Shown here in pieces: positions 36,734 through 45,471 of a DNA stretch of 64,000 nt. The translations under genes and the position numbers were made by a program. Within the stretch, counting starts at the first letter, position 1, and the number at the start of each line of letters is the position of its first letter. The stretch comes from Pirellula sp. (GTDB taxonomy: Bacteria > Planctomycetota > Planctomycetia > Pirellulales > Pirellulaceae). The stretch lies in contig JAJTID010000017.1 of the NCBI GenBank assembly GCA_021300155.1, positions 115,481 to 179,480 of the forward strand, in the 5' to 3' direction. The notes beneath the pieces are model-generated. The model was not told the origin of the DNA. It saw nothing but the letters and a program-made list of their open reading frames with translations, and did no database searches.

Positions 36734-38218
36734 TCAATCGTCCGCCGCGTCCCCATCTTTGATGACAAAGGTAGCTTTGAGTCTTGCGACTTCAGTAGCT
36801 AGCCCCGCGAGGTTCACGCTTCGAAGTACTTCTTCAAAGTCCTTGTACGCTGCGGGCGCTTCATCCTTCGGATAGTTCCGGCAGTTGGTCAAAATGTCCA
36901 TTGAATCAAAAGATTCATTGATCGCATTTTGATCGAGCTCGCGAATTGCGCGCTTTCGTCCCAAGATCCGTCCTGCTCCATGATTCACACTGTAACAACT
37001 TAAACGAGCCCCTTCGTCGGCAACCATTACACTCGAACCCGCTTGCGGATTTCCTGGCAACAAAATCGGATGCCCAGTTCCTGCGTATTTCGTCTCCTTC
37101 AATCCTGGATGGCCCGCAGGAAACGCTCGCGTCGCCCCTTTGCGATGCACCCATTCGATGCGGTTATCCAGTATCTCTTTTCTCGCGATATTGTGACTGA
37201 TGAAGTAGACCAAATTCCCAGTCGTCCCTGGCAGAACTTCTTGAAACGCTTCCAGCACGAGCGAGTTGATCAGCATGTGATTGACGGTCGCGAAGTTTGC
37301 ACCGATCGACATGTCATCGATGTAGTTGTTTGCTTCGTCGGAACCTAATGGAGCATACACTAACTCTTTGTCGTTTCCAGGCAACGGAATATTCCACTTC
37401 TGGAATTTCGATTGCAATGCACGAAATTGCCCCATCGCTAAGTTATGGCCGATACCACGCGACCCGCAGTGTGACAAAAATGCAATATGTCCATCTCTGA
37501 GCCCAAACACTTCGGCGCAGTGCTTTGCTCGATTGCTTTCACCTACATGAACGACCTCGCACTCGCCGAAGTGATTTCCACCACCGTATGATCCGAGTTG
37601 CGACACTTTCGTTGGTACATCGCGAAATGTTCCAGCACGAACGTGCCATTCCACTCGTTCCGCGATAGCATCTTGCGTATCGTCGTGACCCAAGTGGAAT
37701 GCGTCTTCGCATTGATGTGCCCATTCTGCGGGAACACCCATTGCAGTTAACAAAGTTTCGGATGCACCCTCGACCAGAGACCTCGCTCCAATGTCTGTAG
37801 GGATGCGACGACTCTTTTTTGCACTGCGCTGTCCTCGTCCCGCCCCTGTCGGGATGCGTTCGCAAATCGCATCGATGATCGCACGTCGAATACGACGATC
37901 GATGATGGCATCCGCTGGGATGTTGGTTTGCAGCAAGCTCATCGAGCACTTGATATCTACGCCCACAGGACCTGGATAGATATGTGTCGGTGATGTCATC
38001 ACGCAACCAATCGGTGCACCGTACCCCAAATGCCCGTCAGGGTTCAAAACGACGTTAGACACTCCAGGGGAACGTCGTGAGTTGATCGCTTGTTGCAAGC
38101 AGACATCGTCAAATGTCTCGCGAATCGCTTGCGTACCGATAACGGTTATTGGAGGAACGCCTTCGCACGGCAAGATCGCGGTAGCATCGCCGGTAGGTAT
38201 CAGATAGTGAGCCATCAT
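36734..38218 (-). CDS. rtcB: RtcB-family RNA ligase
   Basis: Joins RNA 2',3'-cyclic-phosphate or 3'-phosphate ends to 5'-hydroxyl ends with GTP and manganese. 494 aa from ATG 38218 (MMAHYLIP); the frame extends 37 codons upstream without family character. Metal ligands and the guanylated His are visible: D88 and C91 in GVDIKCSM, H216 in GGGNHF, H250 in SHCGSRGIG, H342 in SHNIA and H413 in VNHGAGR. The first motif is GVDIGCGM in the well-studied enzymes, so Lys and Ser replace two Gly here, and HCGSRG replaces HSGSRG. This points to a divergent subfamily. No archease gene is adjacent. It is transcribed alone, convergent with the DUF1501 gene. Confidence 0.9.
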   Translation of the reverse strand: MMAHYLIPTGDATAILPCEGVPPITVIGTQAIRETFDDVCLQQAINSRRSPGVSNVVLNPDGHLGYGAPIGCVMTSPTHIYPGPVGVDIKCSMSLLQTNIPADAIIDRRIRRAIIDAICERIPTGAGRGQRSAKKSRRIPTDIGARSLVEGASETLLTAMGVPAEWAHQCEDAFHLGHDDTQDAIAERVEWHVRAGTFRDVPTKVSQLGSYGGGNHFGECEVVHVGESNRAKHCAEVFGLRDGHIAFLSHCGSRGIGHNLAMGQFRALQSKFQKWNIPLPGNDKELVYAPLGSDEANNYIDDMSIGANFATVNHMLINSLVLEAFQEVLPGTTGNLVYFISHNIARKEILDNRIEWVHRKGATRAFPAGHPGLKETKYAGTGHPILLPGNPQAGSSVMVADEGARLSCYSVNHGAGRILGRKRAIRELDQNAINESFDSMDILTNCRNYPKDEAPAAYKDFEEVLRSVNLAGLATEVARLKATFVIKDGDAADD

Positions 38219-38601
38219 CGGTCCTTCATTGTTTTGGTTGGTGTATGGTTCGCGAGTTCGCGCGTTCGAATATGTAGAAGCGCGGTGTATCGAGTTAATT
38301 CTCGCCGTCATTACGTTTGGTGGTTCCACTCTTTATTGCAATGACACGAGCATCAAATGCTAGGACTGGTTCGCGTTGGGGCCCAATATGGAATTCTTTC
38401 CAGGGAAAGCTGCCCGCCTGACTGTCGCGCGACCAACGAATAAATTACTACCCAAATCGTTTGTTTTTTCCTAAAGGGTCGATACATCTTGCCTGCTCGG
38501 CTTTGTGAGCTTAACCGCAACATCAGGACTTTTAGGCACGAGAGTACCCGCCAACGCGTTGCATGCCGAAACGAAAGCGTCACACTTAGGAGGATCTGGT
38601 C

Positions 38602-38892
38602 ATGGTAACTACAGCCGTCAATACCTCAGTTTCGGACGGAACAACGGTCATTTCGATACCTTTTCCTGTCGCGGTTGAATCGGGATTGGAGTCGGGAGGT
38701 GTCGAAATTAAGTCAAACTCCAGCGACACGGAAGCCCAACAGCTACCCAACATTGCTTTGGCCCCAGACGAAGTCGCGACGCTGCGTTCTCTTGTGGATC
38801 GCTACGATCAGGTGATTCGGGATCTCGATCAATTGAACGAGCAGATCGAAAGTTTGCTGCAGGCTGAGGGTATCAAGGCTTGCGAGTCTTAG
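38602..38892 (+). CDS. Small hypothetical protein with C-terminal coiled coil
   Basis: 96 aa, not recognised. It is supported as a real gene by a strong AGGAGG ribosome-binding site nine bases before the ATG. The N-terminal half is Ser/Val/Thr-rich and probably flexible. The C-terminal half (about 53-90) is a charged heptad-like helix (DEVATLRSLVDRYDQVIRDL and onward) that should form a coiled coil. No signal peptide is evident. It ends 37 bp before purH and may share its transcript. Confidence 0.55.
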   Translation: MVTTAVNTSVSDGTTVISIPFPVAVESGLESGGVEIKSNSSDTEAQQLPNIALAPDEVATLRSLVDRYDQVIRDLDQLNEQIESLLQAEGIKACES

Positions 38893-38929
38893 GTGGTTCT
38901 GGGACGATTATCAAGGAAGTTGCGGCGAA

Positions 38930-40600
38930 ATGCCGCGCGATTTTTTCGACTCCTTGCCCTTTTCCTTAGTCACCGTGTCTTCTCCTCATTCTGCCTCGGT
39001 TCTTTCTGTTCCTGACGTCGCTCCGATTCGACGCGCTCTTATTAGCGTTAGTGATAAATCTGGACTTGTTGAGTTTGCCCAGGATCTAGCGGCGATGGGC
39101 GTTGAAATTTACAGCACGGGAGGCACGCGTAAGTTCTTGGCAGAAAACGGCTTAGCGTCCCTGGAGGTCGCAAATTATACCGGGTTCCCCGAGGTGATGG
39201 ACGGTCGAGTAAAAACGCTCCATCCGAAGATCTTCGGCGGTATTTTGGCTCGCCGATCGCATGACCAAGATATGCGCTCGTTAGCCGAACACGGGATTCT
39301 GGAGTTCGACTTGGTAGTGGTCAATCTGTATCCGTTTGAAAGCACGATTCAAAGGGAGAACGTTACCCTTCCGGAGGCCATCGAACAGATTGATATCGGG
39401 GGCCCGAGCCTGATTCGCGCAGCCGCGAAGAATCATGCATTCACCACCGTAGCTACATCGACGTCGCACTATGCACCGATCATTGAAGAAATGCGAACGC
39501 TCAGGGGCACGTCGTTGAAGTTGCGGCGTACGTTGGCTGCGGATTGCTTCGCAGTCACAGCACGGTATGACGCGTGCATCTCGAACTACATGGCGGTACA
39601 AACCCAATCCGAAACGGACGCATCGTCACCGCTTGCTATGCCAGCGACGATCACGGTTTCGATGGAACTCAAATCGACGTTGCGATACGGCGAGAATCCA
39701 CATCAGTCCGCAGCGCTCTACCGGTTGCCGGGCAAGTACGAAATTTCCTTGGTCAACGCTCGACAACTGAATGGAAAGGAACTCTCCTATAACAATTTGC
39801 TCGATTTGGATGCCGCGCTGGAGATAGTACGTTGTTTTGCTAAACCATCTGCAGTAGTCATCAAGCACAATAATCCTTGCGGAGGTGCATCAGCCCACAA
39901 AGCCTCGTTTGCATGTCGTAAAGCTCTCGATGGAGACCCACAGAGTGCGTTTGGCGGCATTCTAGGTTTTAATTGCACAGTCGATGAGGAAACCGCTGAG
40001 GTGTTGAGCTCACCGGGATTGTTCATCGAAGCGATTGTTGCTCCCGACTTTACTCCCGAAGCGGTCGCCATTTTGAAGTCGAAGCCTAAATGGAAAGAAA
40101 ATGTTCGGTTGATGGCAACGGGTCCATTGGGCAAACAACCTCGAGAACTTAATTATCGATTGATCAGCGGCGGCGTCCTCGTTCAAGAAGCCGACAATCA
40201 ACCTCCAACGAATCTTCAATGGAAGACCGTGACCAGCGTTTTGGTTGCCGACGAGTTATGGGACGATATCGCTTTCGGTTGGGAGATGGTGCGGCACGTG
40301 AAGAGCAACGCGATCATTCTTGCGCGAGATGCAGCCCTCGTGGGTGTTGGTGCTGGCCAAATGAGTCGAGTTGACAGTGTAGAGATCGCCATCGAGAAAG
40401 CGGCCGAACGATCCGAAGGAAGCATCCTCGCATCCGACGCATTCTTTCCTTTCCCCGATTCAATCCATCGCGCGGCCGAAGCGGGCATTATTGCAATCAT
40501 CCAGCCTGGTGGTTCCAAGAAGGATGAAGACGTTATTGCTGCATGCAACGAGCATCGTATTCCGATGATCTTTACTGGACAGCGTCATTTCAAGCACTGA
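38930..40600 (+). CDS. purH: Bifunctional AICAR formyltransferase/IMP cyclohydrolase
   Basis: Last two steps of de novo purine synthesis. 556 aa from ATG 38930; the first 30 residues are not conserved and a later start is possible. The IMP cyclohydrolase (MGS-like) domain covers about 32-170 with STGGTRKFL and DGRVKTLHPKIFGG. The transformylase domain follows, with RYGENPHQSAALY, the catalytic-loop IKHNNPCGGAS, and SDAFFPFPDSI near the end. Length fits the family (about 520-530) plus the short leader. Confidence 0.95.
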   Translation: MPRDFFDSLPFSLVTVSSPHSASVLSVPDVAPIRRALISVSDKSGLVEFAQDLAAMGVEIYSTGGTRKFLAENGLASLEVANYTGFPEVMDGRVKTLHPKIFGGILARRSHDQDMRSLAEHGILEFDLVVVNLYPFESTIQRENVTLPEAIEQIDIGGPSLIRAAAKNHAFTTVATSTSHYAPIIEEMRTLRGTSLKLRRTLAADCFAVTARYDACISNYMAVQTQSETDASSPLAMPATITVSMELKSTLRYGENPHQSAALYRLPGKYEISLVNARQLNGKELSYNNLLDLDAALEIVRCFAKPSAVVIKHNNPCGGASAHKASFACRKALDGDPQSAFGGILGFNCTVDEETAEVLSSPGLFIEAIVAPDFTPEAVAILKSKPKWKENVRLMATGPLGKQPRELNYRLISGGVLVQEADNQPPTNLQWKTVTSVLVADELWDDIAFGWEMVRHVKSNAIILARDAALVGVGAGQMSRVDSVEIAIEKAAERSEGSILASDAFFPFPDSIHRAAEAGIIAIIQPGGSKKDEDVIAACNEHRIPMIFTGQRHFKH

Positions 40601-40639
40601 TAAAGTGATCGATGAATCTTAGTACCGCAACGAGCTGAC

Positions 40640-42619
40640 ATGTCCGAATCTGAAAACTTGCCCTCTGAATCTACCTCGCGAACCCCGTCCTTCCAGGGGT
40701 TGAGAGTTGCTGCCTTGGAAAGCAGACGTCGAGACGATCTTGCTCGGTTGATCGAGCGATTTGGTGGAGAGTCGTTCGTTAGTCCTTCGATGCGAGAAGT
40801 CGCCATTGAACGCAACAAAGAAGCTGTCGATTTTGCCTATCGAGTCATGACAGGCGAGATCGGCATTGTCATTTTTTTAACTGGCGTCGGGTTCCGACAA
40901 TTGTTGGCCGCCATCGATCCGCATTTGGACAAGCAACGTTTTCTGAATTCACTTTCTGACATTGTGACGATTGCGCGTGGTCCCAAGCCAGTAGTCGCGA
41001 TGCGTGAAGTCGGGTTGCAACCATCGTATCGTGCTCCTGAACCGAACACATGGCGAGAAGTGTTGCAAATCGTCGATCAACATGTCCCTGTCGCCAATCA
41101 AGTGATCGGGCTACAAGAGTACGGTATCACCAACCATTCGCTGGTTGCCGGCCTCGAAGCCCGAGGTGCGAGTGTTGCTCATGTGCGTGTCTACCAATGG
41201 GACTTTCCAGAAAATGTTGTCCCGCTGCAAGAAAACATCACAGCTTTATGTCAACGTCAGCGAGATTGTCTTCTCTTTACCAGCGCCCATCAAGCGGTCA
41301 ATCTTATCCGGATGGCGGAAAACATGGGCAAGCAAACGGAGCTTCGCCTTGCTTTGCGAGAAACAGTCATCGCCTCGATCGGCCCAACGACCACAGAGAT
41401 GTTGCAGCAGTTAGAGATTCCGGTTGATATCGAGCCGGAACATTCCAAAATGGGGCATTTGGTACAAGCTGCGGCGGAAAAATCGAATCGCGTCCTCAAA
41501 GCAAAGCGGTTCGTTGGAAGCTTTCACGCCCAACCATCGTCAAATCCACAAAGCACTACAGACTCGGCTGGCGACCTCATGACAACATCGAGCACTTTTA
41601 TCAAGGCTTGCTATCGCCAGCCTACCGACGTAACTCCTGTTTGGCTGATGCGACAAGCAGGCCGATACATGGCTGAATATCGAGCGGTTCGAGAGAAACA
41701 TACATTTCTGGAGCTATGCAAGAACCCAGCTTTGTGCGCAGAAGTAATGGTCACGGCGGTGGAGAAGATCGGTGTCGATGCAGCGATTATCTTTTCGGAT
41801 CTCTTGCCTATTCTCGAGCCGATGGGATTCGATTTGGAGTTTGCCGCCGGCGATGGCCCTGTCATTCACAATCCGATCCGTTCCCCGAAAGATATCGATC
41901 GAGTTCATGCTTTAACAGATATGGCTCCACTGCAATTTGTAGCTGATACGGTACGACTTACCCGAGCGGCATTACCCCTATCGATCCCTGTCATCGGATT
42001 TGCAGGCTCACCGTTCACCCTCGCGAGTTACATGATCGAAGGGGGCGGATCGCGTAACTATGTACATACCAAAACCTTGATGTATGGCGACCCGGAAGCT
42101 TGGCGTGTGCTGATGAGCAAACTGGTCGAATCCATCTCGTTGTATTTGAATTCGCAGATCGCATCGGGAGCACAGTGCGTCCAACTCTTTGACTCGTGGG
42201 CTGGTTGCTTGTCTCCTATGGATTACAGAAGCCATGTGCTGCCGTTCATGGTGCAACTATTGGAATCGATATCTCCAAGTGTTCCCGTGATCAACTTCGC
42301 AACAGGCAATCCGATGTTGACATCGCTGCTGCGAGGAGACTCTCGAACGGTGGTTGGGTTGGATTGGCGCGTACCACTCGATGTCGGATGGGACATGGCA
42401 GGAAGTGATCGTGCTGTGCAAGGGAACATGGACCCCACGGTCCTCTTCGCAGGCGTCGATGCTATTCGCGAGGCGGTGAAAAACGTCCTCAGTCTTGCGG
42501 ACAATAGACCAGGGCACATCTTCAATCTAGGTCATGGGATATTGCCTGGTACGCCAGTGGACAACGTTATCGCACTGGTGGATATGGTGCACGAAATGAC
42601 GGATCGACGCAAAGCGTAA
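40640..42619 (+). CDS. hemE: Fused uroporphyrinogen-III synthase and uroporphyrinogen decarboxylase
   Basis: 659 aa in a single frame. Residues about 18-285 are a uroporphyrinogen-III synthase (HemD): LRVAALESRR start, the segment IVIFLTGVGFRQLL, and the late LLFTSAHQAVNL and IASIGPTTTEML motifs. Residues about 315-659 are uroporphyrinogen decarboxylase (HemE): RQAGRYM at 339-344, D387 in FSDLLPI, GFAGSPFTLASYMIEGGG and FNLGHGILP. The two act consecutively in tetrapyrrole synthesis. HemE regains a native-looking start at M314 (ATG 41579, MTTSSTFIKACYRQP), but no ribosome-binding site precedes it, so I read one bifunctional chain. It could have arisen by loss of an intergenic stop. Confidence 0.9.
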   Translation: MSESENLPSESTSRTPSFQGLRVAALESRRRDDLARLIERFGGESFVSPSMREVAIERNKEAVDFAYRVMTGEIGIVIFLTGVGFRQLLAAIDPHLDKQRFLNSLSDIVTIARGPKPVVAMREVGLQPSYRAPEPNTWREVLQIVDQHVPVANQVIGLQEYGITNHSLVAGLEARGASVAHVRVYQWDFPENVVPLQENITALCQRQRDCLLFTSAHQAVNLIRMAENMGKQTELRLALRETVIASIGPTTTEMLQQLEIPVDIEPEHSKMGHLVQAAAEKSNRVLKAKRFVGSFHAQPSSNPQSTTDSAGDLMTTSSTFIKACYRQPTDVTPVWLMRQAGRYMAEYRAVREKHTFLELCKNPALCAEVMVTAVEKIGVDAAIIFSDLLPILEPMGFDLEFAAGDGPVIHNPIRSPKDIDRVHALTDMAPLQFVADTVRLTRAALPLSIPVIGFAGSPFTLASYMIEGGGSRNYVHTKTLMYGDPEAWRVLMSKLVESISLYLNSQIASGAQCVQLFDSWAGCLSPMDYRSHVLPFMVQLLESISPSVPVINFATGNPMLTSLLRGDSRTVVGLDWRVPLDVGWDMAGSDRAVQGNMDPTVLFAGVDAIREAVKNVLSLADNRPGHIFNLGHGILPGTPVDNVIALVDMVHEMTDRRKA

Positions 42620-42662
42620 AGTGCTGTGAATTAAGAACTCGTAGTCTTCGAAGTAAATCACG

Positions 42663-43739
42663 TTGAAATTTCAAAACGTCTCTCTGCTATCCGTTGGCTA
42701 TGTATTGCCTCCAGAGGTGATCACTTCTGCAGAGATCGAGTCACGTCTGGCCCCGGTTTATGAACGGCTAAAACTGCCCGAAGGGCGACTGGAAGGGATG
42801 AGCGGGATCAAGGCTCGTCGATTATGGAACCGCGGTACGCGCATCAGTGATGTGAGTGCCAGAAGTGCACGTCTGTCGATGGAAGCAGCGGGAGTCGCCC
42901 CCAAGCGAGTTGGCTGTTTGATCCACGCCAGCGTTTGTCGTGAATACTTGGAACCCGCGACTGCTTGCCGCGTGCACCATTTGGCAGGCTTGCCCGCGAA
43001 CGCATGGGTTTACGATGTTTCCAACGCTTGTCTCGGCGTCATGAACGGTGCAGTCCAGATCGCCCAATTGATTGAGTCAGGCGCGATCGATGCTGGAATT
43101 GTTGTGGGTACGGAGGATAGCCGTGGGTTGCTCGAGGCGACGCTAGCAGATTTACTTTCGAATGAAGCATTAACTCGACAAACGATCAAGCCCGCGTTTG
43201 CATCGTTGACGATCGGTTCCGGCAGTTGCGCTTGGTTGCTCGGTCGAACTTCGATGTTCGGAAATGGAAGCACGGGAGCTTCGCTTCACGGAGCGGTCGC
43301 CGTCGCGAGAACGGAGCATCATGGACTTTGTCAAAGCGATACCGATCAAGCGGGTGGCTCGATGCAACCGACGATGCACACGGACTCCGAGTTGTTGTTG
43401 GAGGCTGGAGTCAACACGGGCTTTGAAGCTTTCGAGTTGCTTTTGAAGGAGCTAGATTGGAGTCGAGATGAGATCTCCTCCACGGTTTGCCATCAAGTAG
43501 GCACGGTCCATCGTCGACGCATGCTGGAGCGACTGGGAATGCCCGAGGCGAGCGACTTTAGCACCTTTGCGGAGCTCGGAAATACCGGCTCCGTCGCATT
43601 GCCAACCGCTTTTGGGATGGCAATCGAGCAAGGCTTTTTCTCAAGCCCATCAAAGCTCGCATTGCTCGGTATCGGTTCAGGGCTCAACTCCGTCATGCTC
43701 GGGTTAGCCATGAAGGATGTTCCTTGTAAATCGGAATGA
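42663..43739 (+). CDS. oleA: OleA-type thiolase (2-alkyl-3-oxoalkanoate synthase)
   Basis: 358 aa. Resembles FabH but matches OleA specifically: FQNVS start, LAPVYERLKL, GIKARRLWN, CREYLEPATA and the terminal ALLGIGSGLN. The catalytic Cys is C123 (SNACLG), with H277 (CHQVG) and N307 (LGNTGS). E97 in YLEP corresponds to the Glu donated across the dimer of Xanthomonas OleA. OleA joins two fatty acyl-CoA chains head to head as the first step of long-chain olefin synthesis. No oleB, oleC or oleD is adjacent. The start is TTG at 42663, which aligns with the OleA start. Confidence 0.85.
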   Translation: MKFQNVSLLSVGYVLPPEVITSAEIESRLAPVYERLKLPEGRLEGMSGIKARRLWNRGTRISDVSARSARLSMEAAGVAPKRVGCLIHASVCREYLEPATACRVHHLAGLPANAWVYDVSNACLGVMNGAVQIAQLIESGAIDAGIVVGTEDSRGLLEATLADLLSNEALTRQTIKPAFASLTIGSGSCAWLLGRTSMFGNGSTGASLHGAVAVARTEHHGLCQSDTDQAGGSMQPTMHTDSELLLEAGVNTGFEAFELLLKELDWSRDEISSTVCHQVGTVHRRRMLERLGMPEASDFSTFAELGNTGSVALPTAFGMAIEQGFFSSPSKLALLGIGSGLNSVMLGLAMKDVPCKSE

Positions 43740-43828
43740 GCCAAGCCCTTCTGAATCGGCGAAGCAAACGTTCTGAGTTGCGTTTATAATAGCCTGTTCA
43801 TCCTATCCGATCGAATGGAGAACGCACG

Positions 43829-44428
43829 ATGTCGACAGTTCCAAAGCAATTCATTACGCCTGAGCAATATCTCTATCGTGAAAGAAATGCCGATTTTCGA
43901 TCGGAGTACTTTCGTGGCGAGATGTTTGCAATGGCAGGCGCTTCCGCGAACCACAACTTGATTCTGTTGAACGCGGGAGCAAGTCTTAGAGAACAGCTCA
44001 AAAAAAAGCCTTGCCGAGTTTATCCCAGTGATTTGAAGCTTCGAATCCAGGCAACGGGATTGTATACCTACCCCGATCTTTCGGTGGTTTGTGGCGAGCC
44101 TCAGCTAGAATCCGATCATGGTGATGTGCTGCTGAACCCCGTGGTTCTCATCGAGGTTCTTTCCGATTCTACCGAGGCGTACGACCGAGGGAAGAAGTTC
44201 GAACATTACCGAACGATCCCTAGCCTAAAGCACTACGTCCTGATCGCTCAAGACCGACACTCGATCGATTGCTTTTCGTTGAACCAGGTTGGTAGCTGGA
44301 GCTTGGCGGCTTGCCAAACGCCGACGGGTACGGTCGAGCTTGCGGCGATCGATAGCCAACTTTCTGCGGAAGAAGTGTATGACAAAGTTGTTTTTCCGAC
44401 GACAACCGAAGCGAATGCCGCATCCTAG
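43829..44428 (+). CDS. Uma2-family putative restriction endonuclease (DUF820)
   Basis: 199 aa with a GGAG ribosome-binding site before ATG 43829. Paralog of the protein at 2167-2754. D83 (TYPD), E109 (IEVLS) and K123 (GKKF) mark the PD-(D/E)XK site, and GEMFAMAGAS and CRVYPSD are shared. No partner gene is evident. The biochemical role of Uma2 proteins remains open. Confidence 0.85.
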   Translation: MSTVPKQFITPEQYLYRERNADFRSEYFRGEMFAMAGASANHNLILLNAGASLREQLKKKPCRVYPSDLKLRIQATGLYTYPDLSVVCGEPQLESDHGDVLLNPVVLIEVLSDSTEAYDRGKKFEHYRTIPSLKHYVLIAQDRHSIDCFSLNQVGSWSLAACQTPTGTVELAAIDSQLSAEEVYDKVVFPTTTEANAAS

Positions 44429-44736
44429 TGGGCAATGAAGCGCTTGATCGATCGGCGTGCATCCCATATCGACAACACATGGAATCATATCGACTACACC
44501 GCATTTCGCTCTCCCATTGTTTATCTTCCGTGTGCTTCGGAGAAAAGAATACTCGATCGCGGATTCTTGAGCCAAAGCGAAAAGAATTTCACAACAATTG
44601 CCGTCAGCAGATCCAGCGGTCCGTTTTGGCACGCAGTTTGTATCACTAGTCTGGAGCACGCGGAATGAAGAGAATCGATGTGACATTTCTCGCGTCGCTG
44701 TCGCATCAGGAACGAGTTGAATCGGAGGGTAAAGAG
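44429..44736. other. Intergenic region
   Basis: 308 bp between the Uma2 gene and the Gly/Tyr-rich gene. Short frames on both strands have no coding character; I see no structure in it. Confidence 0.4.
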
Positions 44737-45144
44737 ATGTTTGGTTTCAATGCAAGTCGGATTGGTTTAGCTGCTCTCGTCGGAGCATCGGCCATTGGTT
44801 TTGGAGCGAGCAATGCAAACGCTCAGTTTGGTTACACAGGTGGATTTGGAGTGAATCCTTATGGTGCTGGTCGACACTGCGCTACGCCTGTTTACTCGTA
44901 TCGACCCGTAGTCGTCGTGCCAAGCTATGGCTACAGCAGCTTTCATGGCGGCTACGGATACAGTGGATTCGGCTATCCGTCCTATAGTTCTTATCGAGGT
45001 GTAACAACAGTTCCTTCCTTGCCATTAGGTGGCTACGGAGTGGGCGGCTTTCCACGCGGTGCATCCTGGGGTGGTGGAGGAATTCCTCCGGGAGCATCCT
45101 GGGGCGGTGGCGGTCGAGGGATCTCGCTTTACATCGGTCGATAA
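44737..45144 (+). CDS. Small secreted Gly/Tyr-rich protein
   Basis: 135 aa from ATG 44737 (MFGFNASR), preceded by GGAGGGTAAAGAG; an earlier ATG at 44665 gives a poor leader. A signal peptide ends near NANA-QF (about 27-30). The mature part is low complexity, dominated by Gly, Tyr, Ser and Pro, with a tandem GASWGGGG repeat near the C-terminus and one Cys. Such composition suits a cell-surface or matrix protein, but no family is recognised. A strong hairpin terminator follows. Confidence 0.65.
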   Translation: MFGFNASRIGLAALVGASAIGFGASNANAQFGYTGGFGVNPYGAGRHCATPVYSYRPVVVVPSYGYSSFHGGYGYSGFGYPSYSSYRGVTTVPSLPLGGYGVGGFPRGASWGGGGIPPGASWGGGGRGISLYIGR

Positions 45145-45202
45145 TGACAATCGGTCCGGTGTAAAGTACTCACTCTTCAGCCGCAAATTGCAAAGCATTC
45201 GT

Positions 45203-45232
45203 GAAGCCGAGGTTCACCAAGATCTCGGCTTC
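45203..45232 (+). terminator. Hairpin terminator
   Basis: GAAGCCGAG at 45203-45211 and CTCGGCTTC at 45224-45232 form an exact nine-base stem with a 12-base loop, 58 bp past the stop of the Gly/Tyr-rich gene. Only a short ATTTA follows instead of a T-run, so it may act as an RNA end or a Rho-assisted terminator. Confidence 0.55.
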
Positions 45233-45387
45233 GGCATTTAATCAGCCTGCAGCATGTTTTAATCCCAACCCACCGCGTAAGCGAAGGACGATCTGCCCCG
45301 AGCGCACGCAGCTGGTTGTTGCAAATCCATAGCAGTAGCTCGCTTTAGCAATCCTAATGATGACTGTTTGGCTAGCTATAAATGAGA

Positions 45388-45409
45388 CCAACGCTTTTTC
45401 TCGCGTTGG
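45388..45409 (+). promoter_or_regulatory. Hairpin in the probable alaS leader
   Basis: CCAACGC at 45388-45394 and GCGTTGG at 45403-45409 form an exact seven-base stem with loop TTTTTCTC. It ends 62 bp before the alaS ATG. It may structure the alaS leader RNA or be a terminator for upstream reading; no T-box features are visible. The rest of the 45145-45471 gap shows nothing else except the terminator at 45203. Confidence 0.35.
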
Positions 45410-45471
45410 CGAAATGCGGTTCAACCGTTAAATTCTAGCCTCTTCAACCCCTACTGGACTCGGAAACGGCT

